Positions 1-11,288 of a DNA stretch of 64,000 bases are shown here, one piece after another (the first letter of the stretch is position 1; each line of letters starts with the position of its first letter). Origin of the DNA: Datisca glomerata. Its lineage: Eukaryota > Streptophyta > Magnoliopsida > Cucurbitales > Datiscaceae. The translations under genes and the position numbers were made by a program. The notes beneath the pieces were generated by a model. It saw only the letters and a program-made list of their open reading frames with translations, was not told the DNA's origin and made no database searches. Where the stretch lies: positions 1,477,779 through 1,541,778 of the forward strand of contig QANY01013423.1 of the NCBI GenBank assembly GCA_003255025.1. The letters are read 5' to 3'.

Positions 1-1490
1 CGTTAAAGATATTGAAGTCGTGTCCCATGACTAGAAGCACACAGGGAAAATCAATCAACCAGAAATCTCTGATTACAAGAAATGGAAAGTAATTTCTTTT
101 ATGAGTAGACTACAACTAATCAGTTATCAGTTATGTAGTGACAGTAATACAATGGAACAATTGTAGGAAGCAGAGTAAGTTATGCTACAACTTTTAATTC
201 CCAAGAGGCAAGAGCAAGAGCAACCTACTTTTTTAAATCGATTGAATTGTTATTTCGTAAATGTGTACCTCATTTAAGCATGCTTTTCTACAATAATCAG
301 CAAATTCCTCAGAGTTCGAAATAAGTTCTCCTTCTCAAAATTCCCAAAGTTAAATATCTCACATGTCAAGTTCAACTAATTTATTATCTGAAAAGCCATC
401 GAATCTATGCCTTAATACGAATAACTACATCTCCTTGCCATCTCATAATTCAAACCTTTTACCCCAAAGTTACCATCCCTAGTAAATTTTATTCTTTGCG
501 ACAATGATTGAAGTTCATCAATGGAGGCGGTTTAGAACACTTGCGTGCATAATATTAGTGCCACCTACATACTATTAGGAAGCATAAAGGTCTGCAATGA
601 AGCTCTAGAATGAAGATTTACTTTTAGAAGAATTCTACTTTGTTTTACAGAAATACTAATACACATGCCTACAGAATTGCTTACAGACGATATATTTTAT
701 CAATATCAGTTAGAATTCGTATTCATTGTAAGTTATAGCATAAAAAGGATTCTACACAGGAGGACAAAGTGGCAGTTATTCCGTGCATAATAATCTTTAA
801 AGTAACTCCAGTGTGCTAATGCACATAAATAAAATTTACTTATTTTATTCCCTAATTGACTCATTGACATGAATACAGTGGGAGAATGCTAATGAGACAG
901 CTCCAGTTATTCCCTGTTTCCGATTTCCTATTTGAAAATAAATAAATAAATTTGATGCCAGCATAAAAACTTTTAGCTGACAGCATCCCGGAAAACTATA
1001 TCAGAAACCAGTCGAATAAATTATACATAGCGTGTTGCAGAAATTGACTTACTTTAAGCGAATCTGATGCCTTTTTCAGCTCAATTTCGAGCTCCATCAT
1101 AGTTGCGGCCTCGCTGGACCGAATGACAGCTGCCAAAGCCCGTATGGCCGCCACGGCCTCAGCCAAATCGGGCTGCTTCCGCCAGTTATTGAACTCCTCT
1201 ATCACACTGAATGTCTTTCCGGAATCCGAAGCCTTGACTTCACTTTCCGATGAGGACTGGTCGTCGGGATGGCGGCCAACTGCAGCCTGAGCCTGGGCGA
1301 GCCAGTCACTAGTGACGACGCCGGTGTGAGCCTCCCGGGACTGGTAGTAAGCCGAGATCTTAGGGTTAGGGTTTTGGAAGGTGTCAGCCATGGAATATTG
1401 TGTTGGCGGGGAGAGAGATATGGCTTCGTGCTTTAAAGCGTCGTCGTTTTCGCGCTTGTCCAGGATGAAAGATGCTGATCTCCACCACAT
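1..1490 (-). CDS. Translation initiation factor eIF2B subunit alpha, 5' part (partial at left edge)
   Basis: eIF2B is the guanine-nucleotide exchange factor that recharges eIF2 in the cytosol; alpha is a regulatory subunit of the NagB/RpiA-like fold. Exon 1 is complement 1053-1490 (146 codons, phase 0). It begins MWWRSASFILD, like plant eIF2B-alpha, and contains the family block SDWLAQAQAAVGRHPDD, then QPDLAEAVAAIRALA and MELEIELKKASD. It ends at a GTAAGT donor (1052-1047). The intron is 1031-1052, reading through 31-1052. Exon 2 starts after an AG at 32-31 and supplies SWDTTSISLT from complement 1-30 before leaving the window. Start chosen at 1490 by similarity. A second in-frame Met (MADTFQ) lies at 1391. 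The rest of the protein, including the Rossmann-like core, is outside the window. Identity is near certain from the exact family match across the splice. Confidence 0.93.
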
Positions 1491-2604
1491 CTATATAGAT
1501 TTTAGCGTATCTTTCTCGAGAAAATGTCTGCTTTGAGAGAAAAAAAAGGGGATTCGTTGTCGTTTGAATGTTCCGGTTAGCGTTTTGAGAGTGCGTTAAC
1601 GGCACGATTGCACTTTACGAACCATACCAAAAGCACTGCATATAAGGCATCGCAGCCAGGCCCAAGAGCCTCAAGCCTCGTTCGCCGTGCTACGCTTAAA
1701 TTCAATTTTATATTTCGAAAAATGACAGAAAAATGGCTCAAAAACTTCTTATTTATAAAAAAGCCCAAATGACTGAATAAATATTTATTTATCAAAATTA
1801 CGCATACGTAAATAAATTATTTACCTTTTTCTGGTTATTCTTGCAATAAAAAATTTTTCAGACATTTTTATAATTTGAACTAAAAAGTTGCTCATTTTTT
1901 CAACTCTCTCTTAATAAACTAATATTCATAGTCACACTATGAGTTCGCTAGTTGGTATAGGAATATCCACAAATACTCATATTAAAAAATGAAATACAAA
2001 TAACTCATTTATAATTGTGTAAGATTTAAACATCGTGAAAAGACTATGCTCTAAGGAAGCATCACGTGGTGATGAGACTCTGTCCTAAAAAATAAATGAC
2101 AGTCTTAAAATGTCAGAGAGAACTATATTCTAGGAGGAGATCTCACCATCATATGAAGAGGTTAGTTAAAGGATTTTGTTTGTGTTGAATTCGATTTTCA
2201 AGATAGTGTGTTGTTAAAGTATAATCGAGAGTGGTGACGTTTGTATAAACTAGTTATGATTTATAATGTATGGTTTTGTGGTTGTTGAGTATAAATTTGA
2301 GTGTAATGAGATATGGATTAGGTGGTTGTGCCATTTTATAGTATGTAGTGATGGTGGTATAATGAGATGTTCATGACTGTTGACAAACTATATGAATCAC
2401 ATTAAAAATATTATTTTATTGAGATTTTCATTACAACAGAGGAAATATTGTGACATATATCTTAGTATTGTACATGTGAGCTTTAGATTTCATGATAACT
2501 GGCCTCACTCTTATATACACATAAATTGAGAGAAGGTACTAATTAATATTACCTGGACATTAGAAATGAATTCATTATTCAACAAAAAGTGTTAAAACAA
2601 TTAA
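1491..2604. other. Intergenic: eIF2B-alpha 5' flank and AT-rich spacer
   Basis: This stretch lies upstream of the minus-strand eIF2B-alpha start and downstream of the minus-strand gene at 2605-3269. The part near 1491-1700 should hold the eIF2B-alpha leader and promoter. I see no clear TATA box, no open frame with family similarity and no strong repeat. Confidence 0.5.
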
Positions 2605-3046
2605 CTAATGTTCAAACTTCAAATGATGTTCAAAATTCAAAGCAACAACTGATATGTCTGCGTGGTTCAGCTGATCATCTTCATGACCACCTTTAACAAG
2701 CTTCAGCCAATTTTGTTGAAGAAGAATATCAATGATCTGGGCGTCCCTAAAGCATTTGTCATAATTGAAAAAAATAGAGAAAATCACAAACAAAAAATAC
2801 TTTAATTGGAATATAAATTACGATAAAAGATAATATAATAAACTTATCTTACCTTAGAAGTGGATCAGCCGGCGAATTGGGAATAAGCTGATGGTGAAAA
2901 CGGGGACCTTCATCATATCCTTCGCATATTATTTCTCCATTTTCATTTGCGTAGCAAACTATACCTTCATACTGATTCTCATAAACCTGTGTTAATACAT
3001 ATTAATTAATTAGAATCAGAGCTCTGATTCAATCGATAATCATTGT

Positions 3047-3081
<35 letters not shown>

Positions 3082-3269
3082 TTGACCTTGTTGTTGAGGG
3101 CAGATCTGATCTGAAAAGTCAGCTGCATTTTCTTGTTGACTGCGAATTCTTTGGTGGGTTTAAGCATCCAAACTTTGCTTAGAGGCTTTGTAATAACACG
3201 GGTTCTTGAATTTCTAATCGAAATGTAATGAAGAGGAGGAGAAGCAGAAGAGAAAACTGAAGCCATCAC
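2605..3269 (-). CDS. Small probable plastid-targeted protein, unknown function (3 exons, 152 aa)
   Basis: I do not recognise the family. Exons are complement 3087-3269 (61 codons), 2853-2986 (134 bp) and 2605-2746 (142 bp). All introns are GT-AG and all phases close, giving 459 bp with a stop. The N-terminal 50 residues are rich in Ser, Arg and Thr and almost lack acidic residues (SSASPPLHYISIRNSRTR), as in chloroplast transit peptides. The mature part is compact and acidic: YEGIVCYANENGEIICEGYD, then GPRFHHQL, DAQIIDILLQQNWLKLVKGG and a C-terminal half ending HHLKFEH. Intron 1 is only 100 bp and contains an AG/CT microsatellite directly after a GTCAAC donor. The coherent codon phase and the non-repetitive protein argue for a real gene. 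The plastid location is inference from composition. Confidence 0.72.
3049..3078. repeat. (AG)n microsatellite in intron 1 of the small plastid-protein gene
   Basis: About 14 AG dinucleotides (CT on the coding strand) lie 9 bases inside the 5' end of a 100-bp intron. The run forms much of the intron, so length changes here could alter splicing. Confidence 0.9.
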
Positions 3270-4149
3270 ACTAAACTAAAGATTTGAAGTTGGTTAGTTG
3301 AGGTACATACAAGAAGAAATATGAAATTTAACTAATTATAAGCACTGGATATAAAATATTACTGAAAATATAAAGTTTAGACCGAATTTATGTGACAAAT
3401 CAGGTTCCACTTATCATATATTTTAGCCATTTTAAACTTAAAATAAAATATTTTGAAAATATGAATATCATTACACGTCGAACATAGTTAACGGTACGTG
3501 ATTAAGATGGCTTAAAATATGAATCATTAGGAATTATAATTTAAATCAGGAAGTAACTCATCTCATGTTTTAGAGCAATAGAGACTTCTGTTTAAATGAA
3601 GTCGTCATTTAGAAAATAGACTACCCAGATGAAATGTAAAGTTGAAAAAAGTCACATTATAATGTTTGTTAACGCACGCCTTCTCCCTTTGGTGTATTAA
3701 CAGTTAATTAAGCAGTCTCAATTATCTTCGTGTAAGGCAGTAATGATCGGTTGAAACTAATTAATTTATTACATTATGGATTATCTTCTAATTTATTTAT
3801 TTATGATTTCAATTGTTCATATTTCGCTAGGTTATATTGTACAGTCGCTATCACCAATTCAATATATATTTTTTTCTTGTATGCAAGGCAGATTACATTG
3901 TTGGGTTGTTTGGATAAATATATTATTTTCACTTTTTGTTAGGATTTTTATACTCATTTTCTAAAACAAAGACTTCTATATCTCTTATTCATAATTATCA
4001 ACGTCAAGCAATGACAACTATTTATTTCCTCATCATTTTATTTCTCTTCCTCATGTAAAGATCAGATCAACTATGATTGACAAATACTCACTCATCCACT
4101 CTTAGCTCTCATTTCAAGCTTATTCTCTCTTCTTATTCAACAAAAATGT
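3270..4149. other. AT-rich spacer with no gene seen
   Basis: The first part is the presumed promoter and leader of the minus-strand gene at 2605-3269. The rest is AT-rich, up to the left LTR. Short open frames at 3751-3964 show no family similarity and have low-complexity hydrophobic translations. Confidence 0.5.
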
Positions 4150-4655
4150 TGTACATGTAAAATTTCACATGACACGTGATAAGATCTAGACCGAAAACTT
4201 CATCGAAGAGAAAATAAAGCGAGAACCGTAGGATCAACTAAGCGGTTATGAAGAACAGACCAATCAGATGAAAGTACATGGATTATCTATGTGGCAATCC
4301 AAATAGGAGTTAATCAAGATCATTTGATTGATCAGACGGTCAAGATTTACTTGGTTGTTATTATTGATAAGTTATATCTCAGGGAATATTCTGTTTATCC
4401 TATTTTCAGATAGAATTAGATAAACTGTATCAGATTCTATGTAACTGATTGAAGGCCTATAAATAGAGGCATATGTAACAACATACAAAAAAAGAACAAC
4501 ACAGAGTCAAGAGACATATACCTCCACAAAATATAACAGAATATTATAGTTCTTCATTTCTTCCATTTAAGGGTTTTTCACATAAATCATGGTGTCTCTA
4601 CTCTCTCATTCTCTCTCTAAATTATTATCTTTATTATTCTTTCGTAAAGGTCCCT
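4150..4655 (+). repeat. Left LTR
   Basis: Starts TGTACATG and matches the right LTR through the segments AAGATCTAGACC, GTAGGATCAACTA, GACCAATCAGA, GTACATGGATT and TTTTCAGATAGAATTAGATA. The end is placed where similarity to the right copy fades, roughly 4650-4660. The right copy lacks about 35 bases of the left one near ATCAGACGGTCAAGATTTAC, so the two are not recent identical copies. Confidence 0.8.
4458..4465 (+). promoter_or_regulatory. TATA box of left LTR promoter
   Basis: TATAAATA in the context GGCCTATAAATAGAGGC is the likely RNA polymerase II promoter of the element. The equivalent TATAAATA is present in the right LTR. Confidence 0.65.
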
Positions 4656-4680
4656 CATACCAAAAAAATCATTTATATTT

Positions 4681-4698
4681 TGGTGCTTTCACTGAGAG
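4681..4698 (+). other. Possible primer-binding site
   Basis: TGGTGCTTTCACTGAGAG follows the left LTR by about 25 bases. It starts with TGG, as expected for pairing with a tRNA CCA end. I cannot assign the tRNA, and the distance from the LTR is longer than usual, so this is tentative. Confidence 0.3.
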
Positions 4699-5099
4699 AT
4701 GGGAAAAAACTCAAGAAATCCCTCCCTCAAATGCTCAAAACTAAATGAAATGCGCTTCCAACAACTGAAGCAGAAGAAGAAATGAATGCGGAAGTAGTAA
4801 CCAAAATAACTATGGAACCAAAAACAGAGCGAAGGACGGTAAATTCACTCATTCATATCCGATTTGATTTATCTATTTTATACAATAATTATTTAAAAAA
4901 CTTATTATTAACACAATTCGGGGAATTGAATTATGCAAATTTAACAACCACCACGAGGGGCCGATGAAACCCACGAACTGTCACCCGCTGACTACTAGAT
5001 GATCGAAGCTCTGCCTACGATAGCTAGGCTAAGAGAAACCGAAGCAAAAAAAAAAGTGGAAAGAGATCAGAAAAGAAATCCATTCGAATGAATGATGAG

Positions 5100-5790
5100 T
5101 TAAAAAAATAAAAGCGGATAAGAAAAGTCGAGCTCATAAAGCTCAGAACAGAAGAGCTCAGAAAGCTAAGATTAGAAGAGCTCTGAATACTCAGAGCAGA
5201 AAAGCTCAGAAAGCTCAAATAAAAAAACTCAGAAAAGCTCAAAAAACTCATATCAGAAGAGCTCATAAAGCTCAGAACAAAAGAGCTCATAAAGCTAAGA
5301 TCAGACAAGCTAGAACTTAGAAAGTTCAGAAAAGCTGATAAAGTTCAGACCAGAAAAGCTCATAAAGTTTAGACCAGAAGAGCTCAGAAAGCGCATATCA
5401 GATGAGCTCAGAAAGCTCATATCAAAAAAGCTCAGATCAGAAAATCTCATATCAGAAAAGCTGAAGTCAGAGCTTGAGAACAGAAAATTTGAAGTCAGAG
5501 CTTCAAAACATTGAAGTCAAAACTTCAAAAGCAGAAAAGGTGAAGCCAAAGTTTCAGAGCAGAAAAGGTGAAGTCAAAGTTTCAGAGCAGAAAAGCTGAA
5601 GTCAAAGCTTCACAACAGAAAAGTTGAAGTCAGAGTTTCAGAACAGAAAAGCTGAACTCGGAGCTTTAGAACAGAAAAGTTAAAATCAGAGCTTTAGAAC
5701 AAAAAGTAAGAGTCAGAAATTCAGAACAGATAAGTTTCAACGCTTTAGAAAAAAAAAAGCTAGAACTTTAAGAGTGTCAGAATTTTAGAA
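5100..5790 (+). repeat. Minisatellite A of the LTR element
   Basis: Degenerate tandem units of roughly 18-31 bases built on AGAAAAGCTCAGAAAGCTCA, later drifting to CAGAAAAGCTGAAGTCAGAG. Frames seen here (for example complement 5024-5308) are translations of the repeat. Confidence 0.8.
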
Positions 5791-6179
5791 CAGAAATTTG
5801 AATGAATTTCATAATAGAAATTCATTAGAAAATAAAAAATTGTTAAGGAAAGAATTTCAGAACAGAAATCCCAGAGAAAAGAGCAAAGATCACATTCACT
5901 TCAGTAAAGAAAGCTACCACTTCAGAACGAGAAAGTTGTCACTTCATAACAGAACAGGACCAAAAAGACAGTCATTCAAATTTTTAGAATGGAAGGCTAC
6001 AACTTGATAGCCCTTCAAATGGACTTTATGAGGAAAATAAAATATGTACAAACAACGAGAACAAAAAATTTCTAACAACGGGAATGGAAATGTCTTAACA
6101 ATAGAAGAGACAAGGGAACGGAAATAGAAATTGAAACAAAAAAAAAGCTGGAGGAAAAATTACATGGCGAGTCATATAA

Positions 6180-7120
6180 TTATAAAGATATGTGAGTCTG
6201 CTTTATGGATAATTTTATGGAATTTAAGTTGGGCTCCAAATCAAAAGTATAGTAGTCTTCGTACAAGAAAGTAAACTTAATTACATCTTTCAAATTTAAT
6301 TTTTTTAACTGAATTAAGTAGACTTACATAGCATATAATACATCATGAGAAATATGTAGATGTCTATTATTTGAAGAATTTTGCATAACTTAATTTAAAG
6401 CTCATGAGAAAAAGTTATGATGATTCTCATGAAGGCTGCTCAGGAAAATAGATTATGCAGAACCATAATTTCATAAATTAAAATTCATTTATCGGGGGCC
6501 AACTACATGAAGAATCTTATATCAATGGAAAGATACAAAAATCAACCTTGTGAAGAATTTTACGAAAATCAATTTGAAGCTTCCGATCAAAGGTTATGGC
6601 AGCTCTCGTTGGTACTATTCAAGAAAGTAAATATATGAATGCTTCTCAAATTTAATTTTTAAACTATGTTAATTTTTATATTATTTCACAGAAAATAATA
6701 TATCATTAGCTATGGATATCTACTTCTTGAATAATTTTGTAGAACTCGGTTTGGAGTTCTCGAGCAAAAGTTATGACAATTTTTGTAAAGGTAGTTCGAG
6801 AAAGCAGAATATGCAGAATGGTCAACTTTCAGAAATTAAACTGTATTTGATGAAATCCAATTATACGGTGAATCTTACATCATCAGAAAGATACAAAAGT
6901 CTACTTATTGGAGAATTTTACAGAATTCAATTTGGAGATTTCGATCAAAAGACACGGAAAGCATATTATGTGAATGGTCAAATTTATTAATTAAACTGTA
7001 TTGACTGGGAGCCAATTACACGATGAATTATATATCATCGGAAGCATATTAAAATCGACGTCTTAAAGAATTTCATGGAATTTAAATTTGGAACTTCCGA
7101 TCAAAACTTATGGCATGATA
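6180..7120 (+). repeat. Long diverged repeats of the LTR element
   Basis: Segments recur at intervals with shared blocks such as GAAGAATTTTAC, AATTTGGAGATTTCGATCAA / AATTTGAAGCTTCCGATCAA and TCTTACATCATCAGAAAGATAC. This suggests a duplicated unit of several hundred bases that has diverged. The 92-codon open frame at 6712-6990 is one such unit and has no family similarity. Confidence 0.6.
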
Positions 7121-7179
7121 ACGTGCAGACCGTTTACAAGACAAATACATGGAGTCAACTTTCTCTCTTCTTCAACAAC

Positions 7180-7510
7180 AATGGAAATTAGGGTGTGAGT
7201 CCTTGAGAGCATACAGTTCGTAAATCATGTTCTCTAAAGGAACTAAGGGTGTAAGTCATTGGGAAGGGCAGTTCACAAGTCCTACTCTCAGAAGGAACTA
7301 AGGGCGTGAGTCCTTGAGAGGGGCAATTCATAAGTCTTACTCTCAGAAGTAACTAAGAGCGTAAGTCATTGGGAGGGGCAATTCGTAAGTCTTACTCTCA
7401 GAATGAACTAAGGACGTAAGTCCTTGGGAGGGGCAATTCATAAGTCCTACTCTCAGAAGGAATTAAGGGCATCAGTCTTTGAAAGGGATAGTTCATAAGT
7501 CATACTCTTA
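7180..7510 (+). repeat. Minisatellite B, about 55-bp unit
   Basis: About six tandem copies of a unit containing GGAACTAAGGGCGTAAGTCC, then TTGGGAGGGGCAATTCATAA and GTCCTACTCTCAGAA. The period is about 55 bp, measured between the starts at 7241 and 7296. Confidence 0.85.
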
Positions 7511-7890
7511 GAAGGAAATTAAAATGGGGTCATGGTTCCACTAAAGGAACTTAAGTCCTTGGTAGCGTCTACGTACGCCGTTCTCAGAAGGAAATTGAAA
7601 TGAGACCAGGGTTCCACTAAAAGAGCCTAAGTTCTTGAGAGCGTCTACGTACGTCGTTCTCAGAAGGAAATTGAAATGGGTCATGGCTCCACTAAAGGAG
7701 TTTAAGTCCTTGAGAGTGTCTATGTACGCTGTTCTTAGAGGGAAATTGAAATGGGGTCATGGTTCCACTGAAGGAGCCTAAGTCCTTGGGAGCGTCTACT
7801 TACGCCATTCTCAGAAGAAAATCAAAATGGGGCCATCGTTCTACTGAAAGAGTCTAAGTAATTGGGAGCGTCTATGTACGCCGTTCTTAG
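7511..7890 (+). repeat. Minisatellite C, about 76-bp unit
   Basis: About five copies of a unit containing GAAATTGAAATGGGGTCATG, GTTCCACTAAAGGAGC, CTAAGTCCTTGGGAGCGTCT and ACGTACGCCGTTCTCAGAAG. The period is about 76 bp (7515 to 7591). One further copy lies at 8908-8990. Confidence 0.85.
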
Positions 7891-8720
7891 AATGGGAAAG
7901 TCTGAAAGGATGGAAAATGAAATATCCTCGGACTTCAGAACAAAAAAAGGAAATGTCTTCAGAACGGGAAAGTTTGAAGAACGGAAAAGAAATGTCTTCA
8001 GAATGGAAAAAGGAAATGTCTTCAGAAATGGAAAGTCTGAAGAACGGAAAAGAAAAGTTTGAAGAACAAAAAAATAAATGTTTTCAGAACGGAAAAGGAA
8101 ACATCTTTAGAATGGGAAAGTCTGGAGAACACAAAAAGAAATGCCTTCAGAATAGAAAAGTCTGGAGAACGGAAAAGGAAATGTCTTCGGAAAAGAAAAT
8201 GTCTACAGAATGAAAAAGAAAATGTCTTAAGAACTGAAAAATCTTTAGAACAGAAAAGAAGTTGAGGAAAGAACTTCATAGTAGAAAAGAAAAGAAGTTG
8301 TGGAAAGAACTTCAGAAAAAAAAAAAGAGTTGAGGAAAGAACTTCAGAGTTGAGTAAAGAAAAGCCGAGTAAAGAAAAGTGAAAAGAAAGGCTGAGCTGA
8401 GTAAAGAAAGATGAAAAGAAAGGCTAAGCTGACTTTTACGGAAAATAAGATCTGAGTAAAGAAAAATAGAAAAGAAAAGAAGTTAAGAAAAGAACTTCAG
8501 AACAGAAAATAAAAGAAGTTGAGGAAAAAAACTTCAGAGTATAAAAGAAATGAAGTTGAAGAAAGAACTTCAGAGCTGAGTAAATAAAGGCTGAGTAAAG
8601 AAAATTTGAGTAAAGAAAAGTAAAAAGAAAGGTTGAGCTGAGTAAAGAAAGATGGAAAATAAGCGTTGAGTAAAGAAAGACAGAAAATAAGGCCAGTAAG
8701 GAAAAGTCAAGTAAATGAAG
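7890..8720 (+). repeat. Minisatellites D/E, AAG-rich short units
   Basis: First about 20-30-bp units around GGAAATGTCTTCAGAACGGA (7890-8270). Then longer units around GAAGTTGAGGAAAGAACTTC, joined by GAGTAAAGAAAAG strings (8270-8720). Open frames on both strands here are repeat translations. Confidence 0.8.
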
Positions 8721-9920
8721 GTCGTGGCCTCAACGTTTTAGAACGGGAAGTTTAGAAGTAAAGGAAAAGGAAGCGAGAAAAGGAAGGAAAAGGTTAAAAG
8801 TAGAAAACGGAAACTGAAAAGGAGAAATGGAGAAATACGAAATAAAAAAAGTGCAAGGCAGAGGAAAGGAAAGGAAACGGAAAAAACTATCGATAAATAG
8901 GTAGTAAATCACAACGGGGTCATGGTTACACAGAAGGAGCTTAAGTCCTTGGGAGTGTCTACGAACACCGTTCTCAAAAGAAAATGAAAATGAGGTCACG
9001 ATTTTTTATTTAAATCTAAGTCCTTCTCTGAAAATAAAATGACAGTTCATAATTCCTTCTCTCAAAATGAAAATGGGGTCATAGTTCTTTATTTGAGTCT
9101 AAGTCCCCCTTTCAAAAGAAAATGGCAGTTCGTAATTTCTTCTCTCAGAATGAAGTCAGGATCATGATTCTTTATTTAAAACTAAGTCCTTGAAGAAGCA
9201 TGTACATCATCATAAAAAAATTAAAGTCTTATCCTCGAGAATAAATTTCACAAAAGAACATAGTTATTCCCAAGAGAACTGGGAGCGAAAAGTTTCCTAA
9301 GTATTTGAGAACGGATTTTGTTGAAAGCTTGAAGTCGGCACAGTACCAGATTTTGATCCCCAAAATTTGCTAAGTATTTGAATGAAGTACAAAGGGAAAT
9401 ATGAAATGACAGAAGGAAAAAGAAAACAAGAAAACAGTAGAAACTCTACCAACAAACGCAGAACATCAAACTCATGTGATGCAATTATGAAAGGGACATT
9501 CACTCCTTACTCATCTCAATAAATTATTATGTTATTGTTCATGTACAACATTCTTGTCACATATCTTAACGTATGAAAGAAGGAAAATGAAAAATGAAAA
9601 AACGGAAAAAACTCAATCAATGAGTCCGTAGTGAAAAGAACAAAAAGACAGAACAACAATTGATGAAGAAGTAATCATCATCAACAACAAATTGATATAA
9701 AACTTCTCGACAATTGCAAAGCATTTGTGAACGGGAACAGAAAAACGTAATGGCAGAATGAAAAGGAGAAACCACCACTGACAACGGATAATTAAAAAGT
9801 TACATGGAAGACAACGTTGCATGTTTTCAAGAAGCATGTAAGAACAAAAACAGGAATACATAACGTCAGAACAAGAAAATATGATCATTACACATCAACA
9901 AATAAAATTCTGTTGAGTGC

Positions 9921-9932
9921 AATGGGGGGCAA
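9921..9932 (+). other. Polypurine tract of the LTR element
   Basis: AATGGGGGGCAA abuts the TG of the right LTR. This is the usual site of plus-strand DNA priming and supports the plus orientation. Confidence 0.75.
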
Positions 9933-10437
9933 TGTACAAGCAAAATTTCACATGACACGTAACAAGATCTAGACCTAAGACTCCATCGAGGAGAAGATAG
10001 AGCGAGAAACGTAGGATCAACTAGGCAATTATAAAGAACAGACCAATCAGACAAAAGTACATGGATTGCCAACGTGGCAATCCAAAGAGAAGTTAATCAA
10101 GACCATTGGATTGATCAGACAATATTCTATTGATCCTATTTTCAGATAGAATTAGATAAGTTGTATCATATTCTATGTAACCGATTGAAGGTCTATAAAT
10201 AAAAGCAAGATGTAACTTCAAACAGAGGACAACAACTCTCAACGCCCTTAAAAAATAAGCTGACTATGCAGCTTACATTAACCTTGTAAACCCTTTCTCC
10301 ATAATGAAATACTATCAAAATCTCCTCGTGATTTTTCTTCCATTTAAGGGTTTTTCACGTAAATCATGGTGTTGTTATTCTCTCATTCTCTCTCTTAATT
10401 ATTCTCTATATTTTCATATTATGATGTAGGAAATTCA
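9933..10437 (+). repeat. Right LTR
   Basis: Starts TGTACAAG and matches the left LTR as described there. The TATAAATA box is at 10194-10201. The 3' edge is placed at 10430-10440, where similarity to the left LTR stops. Confidence 0.8.
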
Positions 10438-10761
10438 CGATCAATTCTCAAAGACCGTGAATTTTTTCCGTTACAAAACGTACTTCTTCTTTTTCGTCTC
10501 TTCTTCTTCTTATGCTTATTTTTCTTATGCTTTTTCTTCTTTATCTTCTTCTTCTTTTTATTTTATTCTTCTTCTTCTTCTTCTTCAACTTCTTCAAGAC
10601 CCTGTGACTCATCCTTTTTCAGCGAGACACGACCACTCTTCTCCTTCTCCTTCTTCAACAAGAGTAGACTCGTACCCATTCTTCTCTTATTTTTTTATTC
10701 ATAAAATTCTTCAAGAAATGGTCGAGTAATGACAGAATAAAGCCAACTATTTTGATAGAAC

Positions 10762-11140
10762 ACTACTTGAATCCATCAAGTAGCCACTGATGTTCGGGTT
10801 GTTGATGCTAGAAAAAATAACTACTTGAAGGGTTCAAGTAGTTAGAGACTCGTTCTTAACCCTTTAAATAGTCAAGTGGTCTCTGCTTTACTGCTGCTTT
10901 ACTTATATCACAATAAAATCAATTGCTTGAAGAGTTCGAATAGTTATAAACAACTACTTGAACCCTTCAATAATCACAAGTTCTCTAAATAAATGACTAC
11001 TTGAAAGGTTCAATTAGTGTTTTATAACTATTTGAACCCTTCAGCTAGTCGCATGCTCTCTCAATGATTGACTGTAAAAATCAAAATAACTACTTGAACT
11101 TCAAGTAGTTATAAACCACTTCTTGAACCCTTCAAGTAGT
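10762..11140. repeat. Palindrome cluster 1 of the MULE
   Basis: About seven near-palindromic units whose core reads TACTTGAACCCTTCAAGTA or its reverse complement (centre CCC or GGG). They sit upstream of the transposase and are separated by spacers of variable length, with recurring text such as CATGGTCTCT. Confidence 0.9.
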
Positions 11141-11288
11141 AACATGGTCTCTTGTTCTTTAATGAGAATAAATATAATTATTATTCATAAACAAATTACT
11201 TCTACAGAGTTAAAAAAATTATAGGTGGAAGTTTTGTGACTTAAACAGACATGTCTGTAATTCGGATATTTGTGGTACACTGTGGTGA

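Larger units (their letters stand above)
4150..10437 (+). mobile_element. Non-autonomous LTR retrotransposon (LARD-like), interior made of minisatellites
   Basis: Two similar terminal repeats bound the element. Each begins TGTACA, then AAAATTTCACATGACACGT, and each carries a TATAAATA box and a segment around AAGGGTTTTTCAC. A polypurine tract (AATGGGGGGCAA) directly precedes the right LTR, which fixes the plus orientation. About 5.3 kb lies between the LTRs. It has no gag, protease, reverse transcriptase, RNase H or integrase frame. Instead it is purine-rich and built of several different tandem repeat families. This is the structure of a large retrotransposon derivative mobilised in trans. 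I could not find a clean 5-bp target duplication, so the exact outer ends are uncertain by some 10 bases. Confidence 0.8.

Noticed and set aside
8022..8279. Long overlapping open frames on both strands
   Set aside because: They follow the short AAG-rich minisatellite, where stop codons are rare in several frames.
10457..10729. 90-residue Ser/Tyr/Phe-rich open frame
   Set aside because: It is the translation of a CTT-rich leader at the left side of the MULE, with low complexity and no similarity.
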